This document shows positions 35,092 through 43,879 of a stretch of DNA of 64,000 nt, piece after piece. The DNA comes from Pontibacter anaerobius (GTDB lineage: Bacteria; Bacteroidota; Bacteroidia; Cytophagales; Hymenobacteraceae), in the NCBI RefSeq assembly GCF_026241195.1, contig NZ_JAPFQO010000010.1, forward strand, positions 62,001-126,000, read 5' to 3'. A program made the position numbers and the translations under genes. How positions within the stretch are numbered: the stretch's first letter is position 1; each line of letters opens with the position of its first letter. The notes under the pieces are model-generated. The model was not told the origin of the DNA, searched no databases, and saw only the letters and a list, made by a program, of their open reading frames with translations.

Positions 35092-35123
35092 TTTGCTTTA
35101 AAGTTGAACACCTTGTAACTTGC
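35092..35123 (+). promoter_or_regulatory. Candidate promoter of feoAB
   Basis: TTTG (35092-35095), a 20-base gap and TAACTTGC (35116-35123) approximate the Bacteroidota pattern, with mismatches in the -7 box. A GTCTAAAT half-site nearby (about 35139-35146) might belong to an iron regulator site, but no full palindrome is visible. Confidence 0.3.
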
Positions 35124-35161
35124 AGTTGTTTATAAACAGTCTAAATAAAGAGAGGTAACAG

Positions 35162-35413
35162 GTGCAACACAAAGCAGAAGAGCATAAGGAGCGCAAATCG
35201 GTGCGCGAAATGAAGATAGGGGAGCGTGGTGTGATCTGCTGCCTGCAAGACCCTGAAATGGGCCTGAAACTGCTTGAAATGGGTTGTATCCCTGGCACGG
35301 AGGTAAAAATGAACAGCCGCGCCCCGCTCGGCGACCCTATCACTATTATTGTAAACAACTATACGCTCTCTCTCCGCTTAGACGAAGCCGAGACGATATT
35401 ACTCAAGCAGTAG
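35162..35413 (+). CDS. feoA: Ferrous iron transport protein A
   Basis: An 83-residue SH3-like FeoA. The start is GTG at 35162, preceded by AGAGGT; an ATG at 35210 would leave 67 residues and cut the first strand. The conserved MGLKLLEMGCIPGTEV motif and the ITIIVNNYTLSLR ending are present. FeoA is a small cytoplasmic partner needed for FeoB activity. The feoB start is 9 bases after its stop, so the two are one operon. Confidence 0.9.
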   Translation: MQHKAEEHKERKSVREMKIGERGVICCLQDPEMGLKLLEMGCIPGTEVKMNSRAPLGDPITIIVNNYTLSLRLDEAETILLKQ

Positions 35414-35422
35414 ATTTTATAC

Positions 35423-37576
35423 ATGCCTGTAGCTACCCAACCTGAGATAAAACCGGCAGCGCGCGTTACGGCCGGGGCGGAGGAGGTGAAGATCGCCCTG
35501 ATCGGAAATCCTAACTCCGGCAAGACATCGTTATTTAACCAGCTCACTGGCCTTAACCAGAAGGTGGGAAATTTCCCGGGGGTCACAGTTGATAAGAAAA
35601 CGGGGTATAGCCAGCTGACGCCGTCCATACGCGCCGAGATCATAGACCTGCCGGGCACCTACAGCCTGTACCCTAAGTCGTTGGATGAGCGCGTGATAAC
35701 CGACCTGCTCTACGACCCAACCTCCAAGCATTTCCCGGATCTCGTTATTGTTACCGCCGACGCTTCTAACCTGAAGCGCAACCTGCTGCTGTTCACGCAG
35801 CTGGCCGACCTGCAGTTGCCGGCGGTGCTGGCGCTGAACATGGTGGACGTAGCCGAGCAGGAAGGGGTGAAGATTGACGTAGCGCTGTTGCAGCGTGAAC
35901 TCGGCGTGCCGGTTATCCCCATGAACGCCCGCAAAGGGATAGGGGTGGCAGCGCTTAAGATCGTGATGACGCAGCAGCTGAGCGCACCGGAGAAGCCTTT
36001 TTTTCAGATACCGGCCAATCTGCAGCCGCTGCTGCAAAGTATAAAAGAACGATTTAACCTCAGCAACGATTACCTGGCCCTGCAGTTCGCGCACCAGTAC
36101 AAGAGCCTGAAGTTCCTGAGTGAGGAAAATGTGGCCTGGCTGGACGAGCAGTTGGAGGCCGTTGGGTTTAAGTCTAACGCGCTGCAGGCCGACGAGACGA
36201 TAGCCCGCTACACCCGCATCAACGAGCTCCTGCTGGATGCCGTGCGCGTGGAGAAGGCCGAGAAAGACGAGAAGTTCAGCAACCGCCTCGATCAGATTCT
36301 GACGCACCGGGTGTTCGGCTACCTCATTTTCTTCGGTATACTTTTCCTGATCTTCCAGGCCATCTTCGCCTGGGCCAGCTACCCCATGGACCTGATTGAC
36401 GGCGGCATCGCTGGCCTGAATACCTTGATCCAAGAGAACTTCAGCGGCCCGCTGGTGAACCTGCTTACCGAAGGCGTGATAGCCGGTTTAGGAGGGATTT
36501 TGGTGTTTGTGCCGCAGATCGCCATCCTTTTCGCGTTTATTGCCGTGCTGGAGGAAACCGGCTACATGGCCCGCGTTACCTTTATGATGGACAAGATCAT
36601 GCGCAAGTTCGGCCTGAACGGCAAAAGCGTGGTGCCGCTTATCTCGGGCGTGGCCTGCGCCGTGCCTGCCGTCATGTCGGCGCGCACCATCGAGAACTGG
36701 AAAGACCGCATGATCACCATCTTCGTGACGCCGCTGATGAGCTGCTCGGCCCGCATCCCGGTGTACACGGTGCTGATTGCCCTGGTGGTGCCCGAGAAAT
36801 ACTACTTCGGCTTTATGAACCTGCAGGGCCTGGTGCTGATGGGCTTATACTTGCTGGGATTTCTGGCGGCCATACTTTCTGCCTTGCTGCTGAAGGTGCT
36901 GCTAAAGGCCCGCGAGCGCAGCTACTTCATCATGGAGTTCCCTACTTATAAGATGCCGCGCTGGAAAAATGTGGGCATTACCATTGTGGAGAAAGTAAAG
37001 GCATTCGTTTTTGAGGCCGGTAAAGTGATTGTAGCGATCTCGATCATACTTTGGGTGTTGGCCTCCTATGGCCCCGGCAACAATTTTGAAAAGGCCGAGC
37101 AGTTGGCGCTCAAAGAAGCACAAGCCGAAAATCTGACAGAAGAACAAACCGAAAACAGGATTGCCTCGCATCAACTGGAATCCTCTTACGCAGGCATTGT
37201 TGGCCGCACCATAGAGCCTGTTATCAGGCCCCTGGGTTACGACTGGAAGATAGGCATTGCCCTGCTTACCTCCTTCGCCGCCCGTGAGGTGTTTGTGGGC
37301 ACCATGTCCACGATTTATAGTATAGGCGAGGAGGAGAACGTAACCACGATCAAGAATAAGCTAATGTCTGAAAAAGATGCCAACGGCGATCCATTCTTTA
37401 CCCCGGCCCGCAGCTTCTCGCTCATGATCTTCTACCTTTTCGCCATGCAGTGCGTCAGCACCCTGGCCATTGTGCGCCGCGAAACAAAAAGCTGGACTTG
37501 GCCCGCTGCCCAGTTGGTTTACATGAGCGGTTTGGCCTATGTGATGGCATTTATTACCTACCAGTTGTTTAGCTAA
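35423..37576 (+). CDS. feoB: Ferrous iron transport protein B
   Basis: A 717-residue inner-membrane Fe2+ transporter. The N-terminal G domain shows G1 GNPNSGKTS (28-36), G2 FPGVT (51-55), G3 DLPGTYS and G4 NMVD. It is followed by the helical spacer domain and two Gate domains with the conserved ETGYMAR, SGVACAVPA, MSCSARIPVY and SFAAREVFVG segments. Cysteines in the gate are conserved. It works with FeoA just upstream. The transcript ends at a strong terminator at 37598-37650. Confidence 0.97.
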   Translation: MPVATQPEIKPAARVTAGAEEVKIALIGNPNSGKTSLFNQLTGLNQKVGNFPGVTVDKKTGYSQLTPSIRAEIIDLPGTYSLYPKSLDERVITDLLYDPTSKHFPDLVIVTADASNLKRNLLLFTQLADLQLPAVLALNMVDVAEQEGVKIDVALLQRELGVPVIPMNARKGIGVAALKIVMTQQLSAPEKPFFQIPANLQPLLQSIKERFNLSNDYLALQFAHQYKSLKFLSEENVAWLDEQLEAVGFKSNALQADETIARYTRINELLLDAVRVEKAEKDEKFSNRLDQILTHRVFGYLIFFGILFLIFQAIFAWASYPMDLIDGGIAGLNTLIQENFSGPLVNLLTEGVIAGLGGILVFVPQIAILFAFIAVLEETGYMARVTFMMDKIMRKFGLNGKSVVPLISGVACAVPAVMSARTIENWKDRMITIFVTPLMSCSARIPVYTVLIALVVPEKYYFGFMNLQGLVLMGLYLLGFLAAILSALLLKVLLKARERSYFIMEFPTYKMPRWKNVGITIVEKVKAFVFEAGKVIVAISIILWVLASYGPGNNFEKAEQLALKEAQAENLTEEQTENRIASHQLESSYAGIVGRTIEPVIRPLGYDWKIGIALLTSFAAREVFVGTMSTIYSIGEEENVTTIKNKLMSEKDANGDPFFTPARSFSLMIFYLFAMQCVSTLAIVRRETKSWTWPAAQLVYMSGLAYVMAFITYQLFS

Positions 37577-37597
37577 GGCAAGCAAAGTATAAAACCC

Positions 37598-37650
37598 AAA
37601 ACAACAGAAGCCCGGGACAGTTATTTGCCCCGGGCTTCTGTTGTTTTGGA
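37598..37650 (+). terminator. Terminator of feoAB
   Basis: A perfect 19-bp stem AAAACAACAGAAGCCCGGG (37598-37616) pairs with 37629-37647 across 12 bases and ends in TTTT. Confidence 0.88.
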
Positions 37651-38313
37651 TAAAATAAAGACGGCTCTGGCCTCAAAAGTTTTCTGCTATTTTTCTTCCC
37701 ACCTCATTCTGCTAATACGCAAGCAATTCACAACCGCCTTACCCTCTGTTTTCGTATAATATTTATATGATTATTGCAATTAATAGGTAATTCGAATAAA
37801 AATGGCTTTTTAGGTTATTTGGGCATTATATTTAATGAGTCACATATATAAAATGCTTATTATCAAATGTTTATATATTAATTGCAAAGCTATATTTTTA
37901 GTCAGGATATAGGTATTTTTATATTTTATATGCTTTAGTATTAAAAATATAATGTTTTTTATAACTGATAAATTCTGTTCTACCTAAACCAATGTTCTAT
38001 GAAAGATTATTTACTTCCTAAACTAGTGCCAGAGCACCGGTCATTCCCTCCTGATCTTTAATGCTGGTGATAATCATCAAAAGTATAAGTTGCAAAGCCA
38101 GAGTAGAGTAGCTCTTGGTTTAAGCCTCAATAAAGAAAACAGTATTTGGCTGCTGCCACAGCTGCTAACGTGGCTTTTCAGTAGTACCGCACCTTGCCTA
38201 AACGAGCTTTCTCAGCTCAGCGCTTTACAGTTATCACTGCTCTTCAGACTTGTGTATTTCTTTTGATTACCAATTATTCAAAAAAGTTAAACTCCCACTT
38301 TAAATAAAACACA
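37651..38313. other. Long AT-rich leader region before SusC/D pair 1
   Basis: About 660 bases without a gene, strongly AT-rich at 37720-37980. A 20-codon ORF starts at 37999 (to 38061), 315 bases before the SusC start; comparable tiny ORFs lie at similar distances before the other two pairs. The last 27 bases (CCCACTTTAAATAAAACACA before ATG) are shared with pair 2. One AAGTATA occurs at 38080. Confidence 0.6.
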
Positions 38314-41300
38314 ATGAAGAAAATTCTATTACTGAGTCTCTTGCTTGTGGCGGCCGTGTTACACTCGGCCATGGCACAGGTAAGGACCATCACTGGTACG
38401 GTAACGGACGCTGCTACCAGCCAGCCATTGCCAGGTGTTGCTGTTATTGTGAAGGGTACCACCGTTGGTACAACAACCGGGGTTAATGGAGATTATTCTG
38501 TTAATGTACCCGAAGGAAGCAACACGCTGGTGTTTCGTTTTATAGGATATCAATCTGTAGAACGGGCCATCGGAGATGCCAACACAATTGATGTGGCGTT
38601 GGCTACAGACACGGAACAACTGGAAGAAGTTGTGGTAACTGCCTTGGGCATAGAAAGAACCCGGAACGAACTGGCTTACTCTGCCCAGGAAGTTAGCGGC
38701 GACCAGATTACCCGTACCCGAAGCAGCGATTTCGTAAACACGCTGTCGGGTAAGGTGGCTGGTCTGGATATCAGGAGCAACAATACCATGGGTGGTTCTA
38801 CCAACGTAGTCATCCGGGGTTACTCCTCCATTACCGGCAATAACCAGGCGCTGTTTGTGATTGACGGTGTGCCGGTAAGTAACGAAAACAATAACACGGC
38901 AGACCAGCGGACAGGAAGGGTAGGTACAGACTTCGGTAATGCCGCAGCCGACCTTAACCCCGATAACATCGAATCGGTGAACGTGTTGAAGGGTGCGGCG
39001 GCAACAGCGCTGTACGGCTCGCGCGCTGCAAACGGTGTGATCATGATCACCACTAAAAAGGGTATGAAGAATGCCCTGAATGTGACCATAAACAGTGGCG
39101 TTACCTGGAGCCAGATAGATGAGAGCACCTTTATCAGGTACCAGAAAGAGTACGGTGGCGGCTACTTCCAGGGCTTTCGCACCCCGCGGGATTTAGGTAG
39201 CGGCGTAGCACCGGTAGTAAGGTTCCAGGATGATGCTTCTTATGGCCCGCGGTTTGACCCAAACCTGCAGGTTTACCATTGGGATGCCATCGACCCCTTC
39301 TCCCCCAACTTTGGCGAAACCAGGCCTTGGGTGGCTGCCGACAACGACCCCAGCACCTTTTATGAAACAGGGGTTAACTCTAACCAAAGTATAGTGGTAA
39401 GCGGCGGCGGAGATAAAACTACCTTTAACTTAGGCTATACCCGCAACGATATAAAGGGCAACCTGCCGAACAGTACGATTGATAAGAACCTGCTGAACTT
39501 TAACGGATCCTATGATGCGACCGAGAAGTTAACAGTAAGCGCTTCCGGTAACTACTCCCGCATAGAAGGCGTGGGCAGGTATGGCACTGGTTACAACGGC
39601 CGTAACCCAAACCAGCAGTTCAGGCAGTGGTGGCAAACCAACGTGGACATCAAAGAGCAGGAAGAGGCCTATAAAAGAAATAACCAAAACGTAACCTGGA
39701 ACTGGAACAGCTCAAACACAGGCCCTATCTACTCAGATAACCCTTACTGGACAAGATTCCAGAACTACTCCAACGACAGCAGGGATAACTTCTTTGGTTA
39801 TGCAATGGCTAACTATAAGTTTACCGATTGGTTTAGCCTTATGGGTAGGGCAGCCTTTAACACAACCAATGATTTTCAGGAAGAGCGTGTGGCTGTAGGT
39901 AGTGCAGACGTGAGTGACTATACCAGGTTTAACAGAGACTTTAACGAGTCGAACTATGACCTGATATTAAACTTCAACAAAGACATTACGGAGGATATCA
40001 GCTTTAACGGTTTGCTAGGCTCCAACCTGCGCCGGGAGCGCTCAAACGCTGTCAGGGCATCCACCAACGGTGGCCTTGTGGTGCCGGGGTTATACTCGCT
40101 GTCAAATTCAGTCAGCCCTGTGGAGCCTCCGGTTGAAGATGAATGGCGCAGAGGGGTTGATGGTATCTTCGCCAATGCCAACTTCGGGTACAAAGAGATG
40201 GCGTTCCTGGAGCTTTCAGGACGTCGGGATAAATCTACTACTCTGCCAGAAGACGATAACACCTACTTTTACCCTGCTGCGGCTGCCAACTTTGTCTTCT
40301 CCAATGTGATAGATATGGAATGGATGAACCATGGTAAGGTTAGGGTGAACTATGCAGAAGTTGGTAATGACGCTCCGCCTCTAAGTATATTTGATGTCTA
40401 TACAAAACCAACGGGCTTTGGCTCCATCCCACTCTTCTCTCTGCCAAATACCAAAAATAACCAGGAGCTAAAGCCTGAGCGACAGAAAAGCTTTGAGGCA
40501 GGTATAGAAGCAGAGTTCTTTAACAGCTTGTTCGGGTTTGATTTTACCTGGTATAAATCGAATACAGAAGATCAGATCATACCTGTTACCACTTCTTCTG
40601 CGAGTGGCTACACCAGCAGGTTTGTGAATGCCGGTGAAGTAGAAAACAAAGGTATAGAGGTTACTGCGTTTGTTACACCTTTCCAAGGCGGGGATTTCAG
40701 CTGGACCATGAACCTGAACTTCTCGCGCAACAGAAACGAGGTGCTGAGTCTGTACCAGGATGTGCAGAACCTTCCGATCGCGTCTTTCCAGGGTGGTGTT
40801 TCTCTCAACGCTGCGGTAGGGGAACCTTATGGTGTTATCAGGGGCAACGACTTTGTGTACACCAACGGGCAGAGAACAGTTAACTCCGACGGTTACTACC
40901 TGGTTTCTCCCGAAGCTGACCTTATCATCGGCGATCCTAACCCGGATTGGCTGGGCGGGGTAAACAACTCGCTGTCTTATAAAGGCCTTACCCTTGCATT
41001 CCTGATAGATATACGGCAAGGCGGCGATATTTTCTCGCTGGATCAATGGTATGGCGAGGCAACCGGTTTATATCCCCACACTGCTGGCCTGAACGATAAA
41101 GGTAACCCAACCCGACTCCCGGTTGCGGAAGGCGGCGGTATACTATTGTCAGGCGTTAAAGAGGACGGTACGCCTAACGACATCTATGCAGAAAATCAGA
41201 ACGGCGACGGTTTAACACCTTTTGGCTATGCGGCCAATAACTACGCGGGCGCTCCAAGAGCATGGTACGTGTTTGATGGCAGTTTCGTGAAGCTGAGAGA

Positions 41301-41526
41301 GGTTGCCCTGACATACGCGCTGCCGGAGACGCTTGTCGAGCGTGTCGGCTTTATCAAAGGCGTTGATGTGCAACTGATAGGCCGTAACCTATGGATCATC
41401 CATAAGAACATGAAGTACTCTGACCCTGAAGAGGGCTTAAGCTCTGGAAATGCGGCCAGGGGCTATCAGAGTGGTGCCTACCCGGCTGTAAAAACTTATG
41501 GATTTAATGTGAGATTAAACTTTTAA
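38314..41526 (+). CDS. SusC/RagA family TonB-linked outer-membrane transporter, pair 1
   Basis: A 1070-residue protein with a signal peptide (1-21), an N-terminal carboxypeptidase-like domain (about 24-98), the EEVVVTALG segment (104-112), and a plug domain with the SusC signature LKGAAATALYGSRAANG (225-241). A 22-strand barrel follows, ending in Phe. SusC-type transporters import oligomeric ligands across the outer membrane, driven by TonB, with a SusD lipoprotein lid. The partner starts 12 bases after the stop. No enzyme or sigma/anti-sigma pair lies beside it, so the ligand is unknown. Confidence 0.94.
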   Translation: MKKILLLSLLLVAAVLHSAMAQVRTITGTVTDAATSQPLPGVAVIVKGTTVGTTTGVNGDYSVNVPEGSNTLVFRFIGYQSVERAIGDANTIDVALATDTEQLEEVVVTALGIERTRNELAYSAQEVSGDQITRTRSSDFVNTLSGKVAGLDIRSNNTMGGSTNVVIRGYSSITGNNQALFVIDGVPVSNENNNTADQRTGRVGTDFGNAAADLNPDNIESVNVLKGAAATALYGSRAANGVIMITTKKGMKNALNVTINSGVTWSQIDESTFIRYQKEYGGGYFQGFRTPRDLGSGVAPVVRFQDDASYGPRFDPNLQVYHWDAIDPFSPNFGETRPWVAADNDPSTFYETGVNSNQSIVVSGGGDKTTFNLGYTRNDIKGNLPNSTIDKNLLNFNGSYDATEKLTVSASGNYSRIEGVGRYGTGYNGRNPNQQFRQWWQTNVDIKEQEEAYKRNNQNVTWNWNSSNTGPIYSDNPYWTRFQNYSNDSRDNFFGYAMANYKFTDWFSLMGRAAFNTTNDFQEERVAVGSADVSDYTRFNRDFNESNYDLILNFNKDITEDISFNGLLGSNLRRERSNAVRASTNGGLVVPGLYSLSNSVSPVEPPVEDEWRRGVDGIFANANFGYKEMAFLELSGRRDKSTTLPEDDNTYFYPAAAANFVFSNVIDMEWMNHGKVRVNYAEVGNDAPPLSIFDVYTKPTGFGSIPLFSLPNTKNNQELKPERQKSFEAGIEAEFFNSLFGFDFTWYKSNTEDQIIPVTTSSASGYTSRFVNAGEVENKGIEVTAFVTPFQGGDFSWTMNLNFSRNRNEVLSLYQDVQNLPIASFQGGVSLNAAVGEPYGVIRGNDFVYTNGQRTVNSDGYYLVSPEADLIIGDPNPDWLGGVNNSLSYKGLTLAFLIDIRQGGDIFSLDQWYGEATGLYPHTAGLNDKGNPTRLPVAEGGGILLSGVKEDGTPNDIYAENQNGDGLTPFGYAANNYAGAPRAWYVFDGSFVKLREVALTYALPETLVERVGFIKGVDVQLIGRNLWIIHKNMKYSDPEEGLSSGNAARGYQSGAYPAVKTYGFNVRLNF

Positions 41527-41538
41527 TAGTCAGAGGAG

Positions 41539-42975
41539 ATGAAAAAGATACTAATATGCTTGTTCTCGCTGATGATCGTATCATCATGCGTGGATAGTCT
41601 GGATGATTATAATGTCGATCCTAAGAGGGCATCGGAGGCTCCGCCTGCCACCTTGTTCACGAACGCGGTGAAGAACCTGTCGGATGTCTTAACTACGCCA
41701 AACGTTAACATCAATAACTATAGGTTTTACGTGCAGCACTGGACATCAACCCAATACCTGGATGAACCAAGGTATAACATGACGTCTCGTCTTATCCCGC
41801 AGAATATGTGGCAAACGCTTTACCGGGATGTGCTGGCAGATCTGAAAGAATCCAAGAGGTTGGTAAACGAAGACGAATTTACTCCTGAAGCTGAGAAAAA
41901 TAACCAGCTGGCCCAGATTGAGATCATGGAAGTATACGCCTGGTCGGTGCTGGTAACTACTTTCGGGGATGTGCCTTACTCAGAGGCGCTTGAACCTACA
42001 AATTCATTGCCGGTTTATGATGATGCGCGTACCATCTACAATGATATCCTTTCTCGTCTTGATATGGCCTTGGGGCTTATTGATCCTGCTACCCCAGGAT
42101 TTGTAGATGGAGATGTGTTGTATGAAGGAGATATGGGGCAGTGGGTGAAGTTTGGCAACTCTTTGAAGTTAAGGTTGGGTTTGGTGCTGGCCGATGTTGA
42201 TCCAGGTCAGGCCCAGTCGATTGTAGAAGCGGCTGCGCCTAATGTGTTTACCAGCAATGAAGACAATGCGTCTTTCCCATATTTGGGTGCACCACCAAAC
42301 AATAACCCGATTTCCTCTAACGTCAAAGGCCCTTTATCAAGCAGGGAAGATTATGTAGCCGCCAATACGCTGGTTGATGTTATGAATGAGTTAGACGACC
42401 CCAGAAGGCCATATTATTTTTCTGATGTTGATGGGGAGTTTATTGGTGGGGAGTATGGTTTCCCAAATACCTATTCTAATTTCTCAACAGTGAGCGAGAA
42501 AGTGGCAGACCCTACGTTCGAGGCCTTGCTAATGGATTACGCAGAAGTAGAGTTTCTGCTGGCAGAGGCGGTTGAAAGGGGCTATAGTGTGGAAGGCACC
42601 GCCGAAGAGCATTACAATGCGGGAGTTACAGCTTCTATTACCTATTGGGGCGCTACAGAAGCTGAAGCGAATGCCTATCTGGCTCAGCCGGATGTGAACT
42701 ATACAACAGCCTCTGGCGATTGGAAACAAAAGATCGGACTTCAGAAATGGATCGCGCTGTACAACCGCGGGTATGAAGCGTGGCTATCGTGGAGAAGGTT
42801 AGACGCGCCAGATCTGCAGCCACCAGCTGTAGAGGGGGCGGGTACCTTAACCATACCAACCCGTATGATCTACCCTATTAATGAGCAGACCCTGAACCCT
42901 GCCAACCGCGCTGCGGCTGCTTCAGCCATTGGCGGCGACGAAAGTTCTACACGTCTCTTCTGGGATGTGCAGTAG
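41539..42975 (+). CDS. SusD-like surface lipoprotein (SusD-like_2), pair 1
   Basis: A 478-residue lipoprotein with signal MIVSSC (Cys about 17) followed by acidic residues (VDSLDD) that match the Bacteroidota surface-export signal. The NVDPKRASEAPPATLFTNAV start, the W/Y-rich region, and the ending RMIYPINEQTLNPANRAAA correspond to the RagB/SusD-like_2 (PF12771) type with tetratricopeptide-like helices. It forms the lid over the SusC pore and binds ligand. It is co-transcribed with the gene 12 bases upstream and ends at a conserved trailer and terminator. Confidence 0.93.
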   Translation: MKKILICLFSLMIVSSCVDSLDDYNVDPKRASEAPPATLFTNAVKNLSDVLTTPNVNINNYRFYVQHWTSTQYLDEPRYNMTSRLIPQNMWQTLYRDVLADLKESKRLVNEDEFTPEAEKNNQLAQIEIMEVYAWSVLVTTFGDVPYSEALEPTNSLPVYDDARTIYNDILSRLDMALGLIDPATPGFVDGDVLYEGDMGQWVKFGNSLKLRLGLVLADVDPGQAQSIVEAAAPNVFTSNEDNASFPYLGAPPNNNPISSNVKGPLSSREDYVAANTLVDVMNELDDPRRPYYFSDVDGEFIGGEYGFPNTYSNFSTVSEKVADPTFEALLMDYAEVEFLLAEAVERGYSVEGTAEEHYNAGVTASITYWGATEAEANAYLAQPDVNYTTASGDWKQKIGLQKWIALYNRGYEAWLSWRRLDAPDLQPPAVEGAGTLTIPTRMIYPINEQTLNPANRAAAASAIGGDESSTRLFWDVQ

Positions 42976-42997
42976 ACAGAATGTTAAGTTAAACCAA

Positions 42998-43058
42998 AAT
43001 ACTAGGTAGTAGTCTTCTTCATTGGGCAAAGGCCCCCGGTTTCCGGGGGCCTTTTGTT
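42998..43058 (+). terminator. Conserved 3' trailer and terminator of SusC/D pair 1
   Basis: AATACTAGGTAGTAGTCTTC and TTCATTGGGCA lead into stem AAAGGCCCCCGG (43028-43039), loop TTT, CCGGGGGCCTTTT (43043-43055). Almost identical sequence follows pair 2 and a shorter version follows pair 3. Confidence 0.85.
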
Positions 43059-43879
43059 TGTGATGGTATTTGAAACGCAGTTGCTAAGGTGTTATAGCGG
43101 GAATCTTAATTGTAGTGCAGCCAATTCGTTGCGTGTCGCACACTGTGTGTTGGGTGTTTGCTGCTACAGATAAAGTGAGACAGGTGATATAACAAAAATG
43201 TTTATTGAAGTTGCTCAATTACTCTCAAAAACTACATATATGAATAATTTTATAAAAAAATTGTTTTAAGTGATGGTAATTACGTAGATTAACCGCTGGA
43301 AAATTAAGCACAAGCATGGAGGATGCTCAGATAAGGCTAAAGCAATAGGCAGATTTAGGAAATGATTAGCGAAAAATACTTTTCTATAGCTTGGTTTTCT
43401 GAGGTTTGAGTATGATTGAGTAATTGCATTGCTAATCAGTTGTTTATGGCGCAAAACCCTGGAACTGATGTTTTGAAACAGAATTGCGGAAAGGCAAAAA
43501 AATATTTAATCATTTGTTAATACGGCCGGTTTTCAATAAACTTGTTGAACTGTATCTCACCTTAAACAAACAATATATGGTTAATTCTTTACTCTTTTCT
43601 AAGGGGCCTGCTTGGTGCTTTCTACATCCTCCTTCAAATAAAATAAGAGTTTCATAGTTGCTCACGCACCATTAAGGTGCTATACTTCCCCGCATAAAGC
43701 TATGTCGGGTTAAGGTGTTTTGTGTAGTTACAGAAGCTGCTGAATTGCTGCTAAAGCCTTGGGGTATTTTATACCCGGCGTGTAGTTATACTTCTGACAA
43801 ATTTTTGAGTTCCCATTAAGGCTTGTCCTTAATTTTTGATAATTATTATTTTTTAACTCTCACTTTAAACTAAAACACA
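43059..43879. other. Long AT-rich leader region before SusC/D pair 2
   Basis: No gene of convincing size. A 26-codon ORF starts at 43577 (to 43657), 303 bases before the SusC start. Two TATACTT heptamers lie at about 43683 and 43787. The last 27 bases before the start codon match those of pair 1. Confidence 0.6.
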